Below, one piece after another: positions 45,239 to 53,795 of a DNA stretch of 64,000 nucleotides. The translations under genes were made by a program, and so were the position numbers. Under the pieces are notes generated by a model. The model saw only the letters and a list, made by a program, of their open reading frames with translations, made no database searches and was not told the origin of the DNA. How positions within the stretch are numbered: position 1 is the first letter of the stretch; every line of letters starts with the position of its first letter. The DNA comes from JAFIFT01 sp020051095 (lineage in GTDB: Bacteria; Pseudomonadota; Gammaproteobacteria; Legionellales; Legionellaceae), in the NCBI RefSeq assembly GCF_964199965.1, contig NZ_CAXMZT010000005.1, positions 1-64,000 of the forward strand, in the 5' to 3' direction.

Positions 45239-47329
45239 ATGAGTTATCATTTTTTAACTGACGGAAATGGCATTATTAGTTGTTATGACATGTATCCGAC
45301 CCAGTTTCGTTCGTTTGTTGATATGACCAATTATTTACCCACCTTAAAAGAGATGGGATTTAACGCTTTATGGATAAATCCATTACAACTCCCGGGCGAC
45401 ATAAGCGACTTCTATAAATCCGATAAAAACAATGGGGTCAAATTAGACAACGAAGTGACAAAAAGCTTATATGGAATGAGCGATCCGCATACTTTTAATC
45501 CGCGATTTTGCTTAAATCCTGCCAAGGATTCCAAAGAAGATGCACAGCAACTCAATGCCAAAGCGTTGCAAACATTTACCAGTACGGCGAGAAAGTTTGA
45601 TATTGTGCCTATGTTTGATTTAGTCCTAAATCACATCGCCATTGATTCACCGATATGTCAGGAAAGGCCAAATTGGGTGAAGGGCATACATCGTGATTTT
45701 AAAGACGTCCGTGGTTTTAATTATGACGATGAGAACATTAGAAATGAAATTATCGATGAATTTTGGAAGCCGTATATCTATCAATACATGGTAATTTATG
45801 GATTTGATGGTGTTCGCGTGGATGCGGTGGGCTATGTGCACCCTGAAGTGAGGCGTGCGCTGTATGAATACATCGATACCCTGGCCAAAGAACATGGAAA
45901 ACCCAAGCCTGTTATTCTGGATGAATCGCTATTTTGTAAACGTCCACTCCATGAGGAAGTTGAGTATCTAAAATTACCGGCCATTGGCCCAACCCACATA
46001 ACCACGGAAGTATTTAATGCAGATATTGATAGGCGCACTTCTGGCTTACCAACTAAAATTAAACAAGACGAGCTAGCCAAAGCAAGCGTTGTGTTTCAAC
46101 AAAAAAATGGCATCTTTCGCACCGATGCAAAAGGGGGGTGCATTAATTTTTGTGGTAACCATGATTTTCACTCGTTAGCTATGGCAATTTTATTTCAAAT
46201 GGCTACAAGTCGATTGAAATCGGATAATGCATACCTCAATATGTTGGCCCTCGATCAACTGTCTGGTGTGAAATCCGTTGAAGAAGTTCCTGAACCGTTA
46301 AAAACGACACTTCTTTTTTCGTATGCGGATGAAATACAACGAGAAATTGAAGAAAAAAAGCAAGAGACCCTGAGCGATTTCAAAACCTTAGTCTTTGAAA
46401 AACTCGCTTTAACCGCACTGACCGGTAGTGGAGGCTGGTTTGTATTATCTGGTGATGAAACAAGCGATGTGACAGATAAAACGGTGTTTCAACGAAGGGG
46501 TGCGGTGGATGAATCGTACTACCCTCAACGAACACATCACATTTTTAGTGATAATCGAGCACTTGCTGATATTGCATTAGAAAAAATGGCAAAAGACAAT
46601 TTCATGAGAGAAAATGCTAACAAAGAATGGATGCTGGCGCTTTATAATGATTTAAACAGTGTTCCTGAGATGCAAAAGCGGTTGTTAGTAGCGCATAAGG
46701 ATAATATCAGACATCAAATCAATGCGGGTATTAGGGGTGTTCAACAAATTTTTGCCGAATTGCTCGACACCTTTGGAATCAAAATAACATTTGAGGCGAA
46801 AGATTTTATTGCCAAACCGCGAACCTATGAAAATGGCTGGCTAGGTCTGCAGGATAATTCTGCTTTTATAAAGCAGCTAAATACCTTGTTGAAGCAGTTG
46901 CCTGCCTCGCTTCGGGGATATTCCAGTGACTTAGTGCGACTGGATGATAAACCTGATTTGATGGTTTTTGTGCGAAAAAATGGCACGGATATCCAAGCGG
47001 CTGTCGATGTTGTCATTGTTAATCTTAATCCAGCGAATAAAGTGATATTAACGCCTGAAAATATGCAGTTGATTGCAAAACAGTATTGCAATCAATATTT
47101 ATCCCTCGAAATGAATGAAAGTCATGAACAAAATGAGGGATGGAAGTCATTATATGAGCAGGTAATGCTCGCCATGTCTTCAAATCACCTCCACTTGGGT
47201 GAGGGTGTTGTGTTCGAGAGTTTTAAACAATTGAAAACCAAAGGGCCTCAGGGCGGTTCTTTTTTCTTTGAGAATATCTCTAAGGATCCATGTTCTGGAT
47301 CAGATATAGCCACAATGCAAGTTAAGTAA
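45239..47329 (+). CDS. GH13-like alpha-amylase-fold protein, paralogue 2
   Basis: 696 residues from the ATG (a TTG 21 bases upstream is less likely). Collinear with the gene at 41881-44100 from the first residues (NGIISCYDMYPTQF versus NGILRCYNMFPTQF). Catalytic set: DLVLNH 127-132, GVRVDAVGY with Asp195, VILDE with Glu229, CGNHDFHS with Asp309. No signal peptide. Both proteins share GSGGW-type segments near the end of the barrel (TALTGSGGWFVLSGDET). Divergence is considerable, so the duplication is not recent. Same substrate uncertainty as its paralogue. Confidence 0.8.
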   Translation: MSYHFLTDGNGIISCYDMYPTQFRSFVDMTNYLPTLKEMGFNALWINPLQLPGDISDFYKSDKNNGVKLDNEVTKSLYGMSDPHTFNPRFCLNPAKDSKEDAQQLNAKALQTFTSTARKFDIVPMFDLVLNHIAIDSPICQERPNWVKGIHRDFKDVRGFNYDDENIRNEIIDEFWKPYIYQYMVIYGFDGVRVDAVGYVHPEVRRALYEYIDTLAKEHGKPKPVILDESLFCKRPLHEEVEYLKLPAIGPTHITTEVFNADIDRRTSGLPTKIKQDELAKASVVFQQKNGIFRTDAKGGCINFCGNHDFHSLAMAILFQMATSRLKSDNAYLNMLALDQLSGVKSVEEVPEPLKTTLLFSYADEIQREIEEKKQETLSDFKTLVFEKLALTALTGSGGWFVLSGDETSDVTDKTVFQRRGAVDESYYPQRTHHIFSDNRALADIALEKMAKDNFMRENANKEWMLALYNDLNSVPEMQKRLLVAHKDNIRHQINAGIRGVQQIFAELLDTFGIKITFEAKDFIAKPRTYENGWLGLQDNSAFIKQLNTLLKQLPASLRGYSSDLVRLDDKPDLMVFVRKNGTDIQAAVDVVIVNLNPANKVILTPENMQLIAKQYCNQYLSLEMNESHEQNEGWKSLYEQVMLAMSSNHLHLGEGVVFESFKQLKTKGPQGGSFFFENISKDPCSGSDIATMQVK

Positions 47330-47354
47330 GCATCGCTGACGCATTCCAAACAAC

Positions 47355-48371
47355 TTATCTAAGCTCACCGCAATAGTAATAGGCGTCATATCCTTTATCC
47401 CGCATGATGAAGGCAGTTTGGTGGGAGCGGATCCCTTTTGCACAATAAAATAAGAGTGGCTTATCGCCTAGTTTGTCGAGGTTTTGCGCTAAAGTCGTTA
47501 ACGGCAAATGGATATCGTCAGGGGATAAGGTTTTCTTGCGATCTTCATGACTTTCACGAACATCGATGCACTGGTAATTTTTAAGTGCTTTTTCTTCTGG
47601 GGCAATGCCTATAGGACGATATCGATGATTGAGTGCCTCTTTCAACGGGTTTAGTTGCGCACAGACTTGGCATTGGCTGTTTGGTTCAAACGAAAAAGTT
47701 TTTATGGCGATGGGCTGTGTTTCTATCAAAAGCAATTGATGCATGGGGGCGCTGTCAGGTGTTAGGAAATAATTGATGGCCATGGTTCCGGCCGTCATTG
47801 CCGTCATGCCAACAGTCAGACCCATGACTCCCGCCGTTGCGCAGTTGAAACTGATTAAAGGCGGTAGCGGAAATAGGCATCGATAGCACCCTTGTTGTCC
47901 ATTATAAAACATGACTTGCCCTTGGCGTTGATGAACGCTGGCACTGATTAAGGGCTTTTGGTACAACGCACAAAAATCATTGACACAATAACGCGTTGGA
48001 AAATTATCGCTGCCATCTATCATCAGATCGTAGCCAGGAATTAGTTGATGGGCACTGTTGACATCAAAGCGTTGTGGGAACGTTTCAATAACAATCTCAT
48101 TGTTAAGGCGCTGTAATTTTTGTTGAGCTCGAATTGCCTTGGATTGACCGATATCATCCATGTCAAACAATATCTGCCGTTGAAGGTTGGACAGGTCAAC
48201 CACATCATCATCAATAATCCCCAGTTTGCCAATGCCTGCCGCGGCAAGGTATAAAGCAAGCGGTGATCCAATACCGCCTGCACCGATGAGTAACACAGAC
48301 GCGTCATTCAATCTTTTTTGCCCTTGCTGACCAATAAGCACTTGTTGCCGATGATAGCGATTATCGCTCAT
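47355..48371 (-). CDS. moeB: MoeB/ThiF-type E1 enzyme with C-terminal rhodanese domain
   Basis: 338 residues. The N-terminal adenylylation domain has LLIGAGGIGSPLALYLAAAGIGKLGIIDDDVVDLSNLQRQIL (about 26-68), zinc cysteines in CYRCLFP and CQVC, and FNCATAGVMG. A rhodanese domain (residues ~245-338) has YQCIDVRESHE and active-site loop CAKGIRS. It adenylates the C-terminal glycine of a ubiquitin-like sulfur carrier and passes sulfur to it. The carrier is encoded 5 bases upstream. It could serve molybdopterin, thiamine or another sulfur pathway; the arrangement resembles eukaryotic MOCS3/Uba4. Confidence 0.9.
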   Translation of the reverse strand: MSDNRYHRQQVLIGQQGQKRLNDASVLLIGAGGIGSPLALYLAAAGIGKLGIIDDDVVDLSNLQRQILFDMDDIGQSKAIRAQQKLQRLNNEIVIETFPQRFDVNSAHQLIPGYDLMIDGSDNFPTRYCVNDFCALYQKPLISASVHQRQGQVMFYNGQQGCYRCLFPLPPLISFNCATAGVMGLTVGMTAMTAGTMAINYFLTPDSAPMHQLLLIETQPIAIKTFSFEPNSQCQVCAQLNPLKEALNHRYRPIGIAPEEKALKNYQCIDVRESHEDRKKTLSPDDIHLPLTTLAQNLDKLGDKPLLFYCAKGIRSHQTAFIMRDKGYDAYYYCGELR

Positions 48372-48376
48372 TCGTA

Positions 48377-48622
48377 TTAGCCTCCTGCCATCGGGCTAAT
48401 CAAGTCAATGACGTCGTTGTTATGGATAGGTTGATTAGTGGGGTCTGCAATCCATTGTTGATTGATATAAACACGAATATGTGCTTGCAATTTTCCCTCA
48501 TAAAGCCAGCTCAATCCTTGAGACTCATTAGTTTCTTGCAGAAATGGCAGCAGTTTATCCTGGTTGGTTTCTAGGATATGCTGGCGTTGTTGTTGGCCAA
48601 TTTCGTTAACAGTGATACGCAT
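48377..48622 (-). CDS. MoaD/ThiS-like sulfur carrier protein
   Basis: 81 residues from the ATG following CGGGG (an in-frame ATG at 48694 would add 24 unrelated residues). Beta-grasp pattern and, decisively, a C-terminal PMAGG: the terminal Gly-Gly is the site of adenylation and thiocarboxylation. The segment NNDVIDLISPMAGG matches MoaD's 'dgDeVaffPPvaGG'. It pairs with the adjacent MoeB-rhodanese. No other molybdenum cofactor gene is in view, so the final sulfur acceptor is uncertain. Confidence 0.82.
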   Translation of the reverse strand: MRITVNEIGQQQRQHILETNQDKLLPFLQETNESQGLSWLYEGKLQAHIRVYINQQWIADPTNQPIHNNDVIDLISPMAGG

Positions 48623-48701
48623 TAATACCCCGATGATGAATTGAACGAACGAGCCATTCCGACTTAAAGAAGGAATGACCCTCATTCCAATCATAGCATA
48701 C

Positions 48702-50090
48702 TTAAGGATGGGTCATTTCAGCAGGGCGCACCCATTGGTCGAATTGATCGGCAGTCAAAAGGCCTAATTCAATAGCCGCTTCTTTTAAAGATTGGTTATC
48801 TTTATGTGCCTTTTTAGCAATTTTAGCAGCATTATCGTAACCAATATGCTGGTTAAGAGCGGTCACCAGCATCAGCGAGTGATTTAAATAGTAGTCAATT
48901 TGTGTGTAATTAGGCTCAATGCCTCGTGCACAAAACTCTTCAAATGCCTCACAGCTATCGGCAATTAAATTCAACGATTGTAAAAATTGGTGAATCATTG
49001 CCGGTTTAAACACATTTAATTCAAAATTACCTTGGCTACCTGCAAACCCAATCGCTGCATCATTACCCATCACTTGCGTACAAACCATGGTGATCGCTTC
49101 ACATTGGGTCGGATTGACTTTGCCTGGCATAATGGATGAACCGGGCTCGTTTTCAGGAATGATGATTTCACCAATGCCGCATCGAGGCCCGGATGCTAAC
49201 CAGCGAATGTCATTGGCTATTTTCATCAACGCACATGCAATAGTTTTGAGGACCCCATGCGCCATCACTAACGGCTCGTGGGAGGCAAGGGCTGCAAATT
49301 TATTTTCGGCTGAAATAAACGGTAGTTTGGTGAGTTCAGCAATTTTATTGGCTGCGCGAACAGCAAATTGCGGATGCGTGTTTAACCCCGTTCCCACGGC
49401 CGTGCCGCCTAAAGCCAGCTCATACAATTCGGGTAGGACTTGTTGTACTCGCCCTAACGCTGCATCCAACTGGGCAACATACCCGGAAAATTCTTGACCC
49501 AAGGTTAGGGGAACGGCATCTTGCAAATGGGTTCGACCAATTTTGACGATACTTTCAAAATTCGACGCTTTTTTCGCAAGTGTTTCGCGAAGTTTTCTCA
49601 CCGAGGGTAACAATTTCTTTGTTAAAGCAAGTGCAGCAGCAATATGCATGGCTGTTGGGAAGGTATCATTGGAAGATTGTGACATATTCACATGATCGTT
49701 AGGATGCACGGGTGATTTTGAGCCTTTTTCACCGCCGGCTAATTCAATCGCACGGTTTGAAATGACTTCGTTGGCATTCATATTGGATTGGGTGCCACTA
49801 CCAGTTTGCCAAACATGGAGAGGGAAGTGGTCATCTAATTTACCCATAGTAACCTCATCGGCTGCGGCAACAATCCAATCACAGCGTTCTTTATCCAGTT
49901 TGCCTAACTCAAAATTGGTTAACGCAGCGGCTTTTTTTAATAAGCCAAAGGCATGGGTGACTTCTTTGGGCATGATGTCATTGCCAATATGAAAATGGTG
50001 CAAGGAGCGCTGCGTTTGTGCTCCCCAATAGTTCATATCCATTACTTCCACTTCGCCCATGCTGTCTGTTTCAATGCGTACTTTTGTCAT
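48702..50090 (-). CDS. fumC: Class II fumarate hydratase
   Basis: 462 residues, preceded by AGGGG. Aspartase/fumarase superfamily signatures: SGTQSNMNANEVISNRA near residue 98, the HPNDHVNMSQSSND block near 128-141, and the catalytic loop GSSIMPGKVNPTQCEA near 317-332. It hydrates fumarate to L-malate in the TCA cycle; the class II enzyme contains no iron-sulfur cluster. Length and motifs are normal. It begins the minus-strand run that continues into the sulfur-carrier genes, 79 bases downstream. Confidence 0.97.
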   Translation of the reverse strand: MTKVRIETDSMGEVEVMDMNYWGAQTQRSLHHFHIGNDIMPKEVTHAFGLLKKAAALTNFELGKLDKERCDWIVAAADEVTMGKLDDHFPLHVWQTGSGTQSNMNANEVISNRAIELAGGEKGSKSPVHPNDHVNMSQSSNDTFPTAMHIAAALALTKKLLPSVRKLRETLAKKASNFESIVKIGRTHLQDAVPLTLGQEFSGYVAQLDAALGRVQQVLPELYELALGGTAVGTGLNTHPQFAVRAANKIAELTKLPFISAENKFAALASHEPLVMAHGVLKTIACALMKIANDIRWLASGPRCGIGEIIIPENEPGSSIMPGKVNPTQCEAITMVCTQVMGNDAAIGFAGSQGNFELNVFKPAMIHQFLQSLNLIADSCEAFEEFCARGIEPNYTQIDYYLNHSLMLVTALNQHIGYDNAAKIAKKAHKDNQSLKEAAIELGLLTADQFDQWVRPAEMTHP

Positions 50091-50170
50091 GTGTTACCCC
50101 TCGTTACCATAGGACAATCCCGAGTCCAGCTTGAAAAAATCTTTGTACTAGACAATTTCATAATAGCGCC

Positions 50171-50253
50171 GTCGTTGCGAGCTTTGCGAAGTAATCCAGT
50201 TTGCTCTCTGAACAAAAATCTGTTCTGGATTGCTTCACTGCGTTCGCAACGAC
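50171..50253. repeat. Dispersed palindromic repeat, copy B
   Basis: GTCGTTGCGAGCTTTGCGAA... (50171-50199) with inverted arm CTGGATTGCTTCACTGCG... (50225-50253). It lies in the divergent region between fumC and rsmE; several arm positions differ from copies C and D, so it is an older or different subtype. Confidence 0.9.
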
Positions 50254-50373
50254 GGCATATTTTAAAAATTGTCCGATACAAAGTGAAAATATATATCTTG
50301 TTTATAGATCAACGCTAATTTGCGAAGATTTATGCTATTATTGGCGATTAATCTTCACTATATCGTTAAGTTC

Positions 50374-51102
50374 ATGCGTACAATTCGATTATTTCACCCT
50401 GGCATCTATCAAGTGCCAGAAACGATTTCCTTAAATGAAAATGCGGCTCACCATGCTGCGGTGGTTTTACGCTTAAAGCCTGGGGATAATATTACCTTGT
50501 TTAACGGCAATAATGAAGAATTTGACGCCACAATTGTGGCCATCAACAAAAAAAGTGTGCAGGTTAGTTTAAGCGCAAAACGACCAGTTGACCGGGAATC
50601 GCCATGTAAAATTCATTTAGGCCAAGCCATTATTAAAGGCGATCGTATGGAATGGTTGATGCAAAAAGCTGTTGAAATGGGTGTCTTTCAAATAACCCCT
50701 TTGCTATCGGAACATGCAGCTGTTCGTTATGATGACAAAAGGCTAAACAAAAAAATGGCGCAATGGCAGGGCATTATCATTGCTGCTTGTGAACAATGCG
50801 GTCGTAATCGCTTGCCCACGTTAAATGCACCGCAATCAACCCATGATTGGTTTGCAAATACGCCTGATAATCCGCTGATTTTATTACCGGGTGCAGAGCG
50901 AGGTGTTAAACAACTTCAAGCCTCAGGCCATCATTGCCTGACCATCGCCATAGGACCCGAAGGGGGATGGAGTTGTGAAGAGGAAAATATTGCAAAGGCT
51001 CATCAATGGCAGGCAATTGGCTTAGGGCCAAGGATATTACGGGCAGAAACAGCCGCACTTTGTGCTCTCACCCTATTGCAAGGCGCCTTTGGTGATATAT
51101 AA
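50374..51102 (+). CDS. rsmE: 16S rRNA (uracil1498-N3)-methyltransferase
   Basis: 242 residues from the ATG of MRTIRLFHPGIYQ, which matches the family N-terminus (MRipRlf..); an upstream start at 50320 adds 18 residues with no family similarity. SPOUT (trefoil-knot) motifs: IAIGPEGGWSCEEE near residue 195-208 and LGPRILRAETAALCALTLLQ at the C-terminus. It methylates U1498 of 16S rRNA. Head-to-tail with trxA 40 bases on. Confidence 0.95.
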   Translation: MRTIRLFHPGIYQVPETISLNENAAHHAAVVLRLKPGDNITLFNGNNEEFDATIVAINKKSVQVSLSAKRPVDRESPCKIHLGQAIIKGDRMEWLMQKAVEMGVFQITPLLSEHAAVRYDDKRLNKKMAQWQGIIIAACEQCGRNRLPTLNAPQSTHDWFANTPDNPLILLPGAERGVKQLQASGHHCLTIAIGPEGGWSCEEENIAKAHQWQAIGLGPRILRAETAALCALTLLQGAFGDI

Positions 51103-51142
51103 TAGTAAGCCGTATAAAATTTATATCAAATAAGGTAAGTCT

Positions 51143-51469
51143 ATGAGCGATTTAATCCATGCAGTCACAGATGCTAGCTTCGAACAAGATGTATTAAACA
51201 ACGGCAAGCCAGTTCTGGTCGATTTCTGGGCTGAGTGGTGTGGACCTTGTCGAGCATTATCGCCTATTTTAGAAGAGGTCGCGCAAAGCCACGGAAGCAA
51301 TGTTCAATTTTGCAAAATGAATATTGATGAAAATCCCGATACCCCGGCAAAATACGGCGTGATGAGCATCCCAACACTCATATTATTTAAAAATGGCCAA
51401 GTTGAAGCGGTCAAAATGGGCTTATTATCAAAATCGCAACTAAGCGCCTTTGTCGAAAGCAACGCTTAA
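51143..51469 (+). CDS. trxA: Thioredoxin
   Basis: 108 residues, a full-length thioredoxin with active site WAEWCGPCR near residues 29-37, the cis-proline in MSIPTLILFKNG (residue ~77) and the conserved PVLVDFWA strand. It reduces disulfides in the cytoplasm. The order trxA-rho, conserved in many gammaproteobacteria, is retained. A ribosome binding site AAGGTAAG precedes the ATG. Confidence 0.98.
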   Translation: MSDLIHAVTDASFEQDVLNNGKPVLVDFWAEWCGPCRALSPILEEVAQSHGSNVQFCKMNIDENPDTPAKYGVMSIPTLILFKNGQVEAVKMGLLSKSQLSAFVESNA

Positions 51470-51847
51470 ATAAAATTTGTCAATTCCTCGATTCGTAGCC
51501 CGGATTAGGCGAAGCCTAAATCCGGGATCAACTAAACTCAAATAAGCATTTTGGTGAAAGAAATGCTTAACAGAAGTTCGTGACCTGGATTAGGCAAGTC
51601 AAAGAATATCGAAATCCCATTGATCCACCCTTTCCCCCAAGCGCAGCTAAAGAGAGAGGATTTTTAGACTGGGTTAAGCAAAACAGAAGAATTCCGAAAT
51701 CTCTTTGATCCACCCTCTCCCCCATGCGCAGCATGGGGGAGAGGGCAGGGAGAGGGGGTAAAATAAATTCGCGTTAGCGACAAATTCTTCTAGAGTTGTC
51801 CTGACGGTATTGCCCCTCCCCCACAACGTAAAAAAAATATAAAATAT

Positions 51848-51875
51848 CTGGCAATTCTCTAAGTCATGTGATAAT
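51848..51875 (+). promoter_or_regulatory. Candidate rho promoter
   Basis: CTGGCA (51848-51853), 16 bases, then GATAAT (51870-51875) with an extended TGT directly upstream (51867-51869). This would place the start near 51882 and give rho a ~200-base leader containing the two alternative hairpins at 51898-51925. Confidence 0.35.
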
Positions 51876-51897
51876 CTGATAAGGAAAATGGATGGTT

Positions 51898-51925
51898 TTA
51901 GGTGCTTTCATACCTAATAAGCACC
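51898..51925 (+). promoter_or_regulatory. Mutually exclusive hairpins in the rho leader
   Basis: TTAGGT (51898-51903) can pair with ACCTAA (51912-51917), or GGTGCT (51901-51906) can pair with AGCACC (51920-51925). The two helices share the GGT at 51901-51903 and exclude each other, as in attenuator-type switches. Autoregulation of rho through its leader is known in E. coli; this particular structure is my inference. Confidence 0.3.
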
Positions 51926-52085
51926 CTGTTCTAAAGCCGATTTCCTAATCATAGCGAATGCAAACACACTCCTTATTTATCTTTCTATGGCATTTGCTAA
52001 TATTAATGACGAAAATAATTACCAACAAAGTTATGATATCAACTCTTCCAGTATATCTATTCATTAACCTACCTAAGTGAGACGT

Positions 52086-53348
52086 ATGTACCTTAATGAA
52101 CTCAAGCAACTACCAATCGCTGAATTGGTCAAAATCGCCGAAGATCAAGAACTAGAAAACACCAGCAGGATGCGCAAGCAAGATATTATTTTTGCCATCT
52201 TGAAGCAGCATGCCAAAAAGGGTGAAGACATCTTGAGTGATGGCGTGTTAGAAGTATTAAGTGATGGGTTCGGATTCCTCCGTTCAGAAGATGGCTCTTA
52301 TCTTGCTGGACCGGATGATATCTATGTATCGCCCAGCCAAATCCGCCGGTTTGGATTAAGAACCGGCGACACCATCAGCGGTAAAATTCGTCCACCCAAA
52401 GACAATGAACGATATTTCGCATTATTAAAAGTTGATAAGATCAACTTTGAATCGCCTGAAAGTGCAAAAGGTAAGATTTTATTTGAAAACTTAACGCCTT
52501 TATTTGCCAACCAGCGCCTAGTTATGGAGCAGGGCAATGGCTCAACAGAAGATCTCACCGCCCGCGTTATCGACTTATGCGCACCATTTGGAAAAGGACA
52601 ACGTGGTTTAATCGTATCCCCTCCGAAAGCCGGTAAAACATTGATGCTGCAAAATATCGCACATTCAATAGAACGCAGCTACCCTGATATTCATTTAATG
52701 GTACTGTTAATTGATGAGCGACCTGAAGAAGTGACTGAAATGCAACGCTCGGTGAAAGGGGAAGTGATTGCCAGTACCTTCGATGAACCCGCAAACCGAC
52801 ACGTGCAAGTGGCTGAGATGGTCATTGAAAAAGCTAAGCGCCTGGTTGAACATAAAAAGGATGTCGTCATCCTTCTTGATTCGATTACTCGCCTTGCCCG
52901 CGCGTATAACACCGTTGTTCCTTCTTCAGGTAAAGTGTTAACCGGGGGTGTGGATGCTAATGCTCTTCAACGACCTAAGCGATTGTATGGGGCAGCTAGA
53001 AATATTGAAGAAGGCGGCAGCTTAACCATTATTGCAACAGCCTTGGTGGATACCGGTTCGAAAATGGATGAAGTCATTTATGAAGAATTCAAAGGAACGG
53101 GTAACATGGAAATTCACTTAAGCCGAAATATTGCTGAGCGCCGAACTTTCCCAGCGATCAACATCAATCGTTCTGGAACCCGCCGCGAAGATCTCTTATT
53201 AAGCCCAGAAGACCTCCACCGCACCTGGATTCTGCGTAAAATACTGCAATCCATGGATGAATGTGATGCTATTGAATTCTTATTAGAAAGAATGAAAAAC
53301 CACAAAACAAACGCCGAATTCTTCGACGCAATGAAGCGCCAAGAATAA
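52086..53348 (+). CDS. rho: Transcription termination factor Rho
   Basis: 420 residues from the ATG (MYLNELKQLPIAELV); a GTG three codons upstream is also in frame. It is near-identical in layout to E. coli Rho (419): MRKQDIIFAILKQHAKKGED, the RNA-binding GFGFLRSEDGSYLAGPDDIYVSPSQIRRF, Walker A PPKAGKT, Walker B VVILLDSITRLARAYN, Q-loop GGVDANAL and R-loop region GTGNMEIHL. Hexameric RNA-dependent ATPase ending transcription. It has a long structured leader. Confidence 0.98.
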   Translation: MYLNELKQLPIAELVKIAEDQELENTSRMRKQDIIFAILKQHAKKGEDILSDGVLEVLSDGFGFLRSEDGSYLAGPDDIYVSPSQIRRFGLRTGDTISGKIRPPKDNERYFALLKVDKINFESPESAKGKILFENLTPLFANQRLVMEQGNGSTEDLTARVIDLCAPFGKGQRGLIVSPPKAGKTLMLQNIAHSIERSYPDIHLMVLLIDERPEEVTEMQRSVKGEVIASTFDEPANRHVQVAEMVIEKAKRLVEHKKDVVILLDSITRLARAYNTVVPSSGKVLTGGVDANALQRPKRLYGAARNIEEGGSLTIIATALVDTGSKMDEVIYEEFKGTGNMEIHLSRNIAERRTFPAININRSGTRREDLLLSPEDLHRTWILRKILQSMDECDAIEFLLERMKNHKTNAEFFDAMKRQE

Positions 53349-53367
53349 TAGGCTCTCTCTCCCTATA

Positions 53368-53562
53368 CGTAGGTCGGGCCTTGGCTTGAGGTATCTTCAG
53401 TTTTTGGGAGATGCCTCATATTTAGTCGTTGCGAGCGCAAGCGAAGCAATCCAGATCGATGTCGCGCTGAAGATCTGAACTGGATTGCTTCGCTTTGCTC
53501 GCAACGACGGCAACTTTTTCTTGCTATAGAAAACTGAAGATACCTCAGGGCCTTGGCCCGAC
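53368..53562. repeat. ~195-base nested palindromic element, copy C
   Basis: An outer inverted pair (CGGGCCTTGGCTTGAGGTAT... with its partner ...ATACCTCAGGGCCTTGGCCCG) encloses TTCAGTTTT/AAAACTGAA and then the inner GCGAGC/GAAGCAATCCAG palindrome (53425-53508). Almost the same sequence lies at 54922-55128 in the same orientation, on the other side of the C1 peptidase gene. Confidence 0.9.
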
Positions 53563-53674
53563 AACTTCTTGATTCATTAAATAATATATCGAATTGCCGG
53601 GTCAAGGCCCGATCAACGGATTGACTTTGTCTATCCACTCAAATGCCCTCCACAAATTCACTCCGTAAAATAAC

Positions 53675-53703
53675 TTGACATTTTTTTACCAAAAAGACAA
53701 AAT
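53675..53703 (+). promoter_or_regulatory. Probable promoter of the C1 peptidase gene
   Basis: A consensus TTGACA (53675-53680), 17 bases, then CAAAAT (53698-53703; 4 of 6 matches). Leader of about 85 bases to the ATG at 53796. Confidence 0.45.
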
Positions 53704-53795
53704 TGCTACCGTAATGAATGGATTCATTGAAATAACAAGGAATCGACGTCTAAGTGACGTCTTAGTCCAAATCAATACTCTTAGGAGCTTTATTC

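Larger units (their letters stand above)
51470..52085. other. 616-base trxA-rho intergenic region rich in hairpins
   Basis: No gene. It contains an imperfect palindrome CCCGGATTAGGC/GCCTAAATCCGGG (51499-51526), a perfect 13-base hairpin CTCTCCCCCATGC-GCA-GCATGGGGGAGAG (51715-51743) with a partial direct copy of its left flank ~84 bases earlier (GATCCACCCTTTCCCCCAAG near 51620), and a probable rho promoter with leader hairpins at 51848-51925. The G/C-rich hairpin units look like intergenic repetitive elements. Confidence 0.7.
53349..53795. other. 447-base intergenic region: repeat copy C and peptidase promoter
   Basis: No gene. It holds the ~195-base nested repeat (53368-53562), another palindrome-like CCGGGTCAAGGCCCG near 53597-53611, and a probable promoter at 53675. 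Confidence 0.7.

Noticed and set aside
49087..49497. 136-residue open frame opposite fumC
   Set aside because: Antisense to a highly conserved coding region; a mirror effect of codon use.
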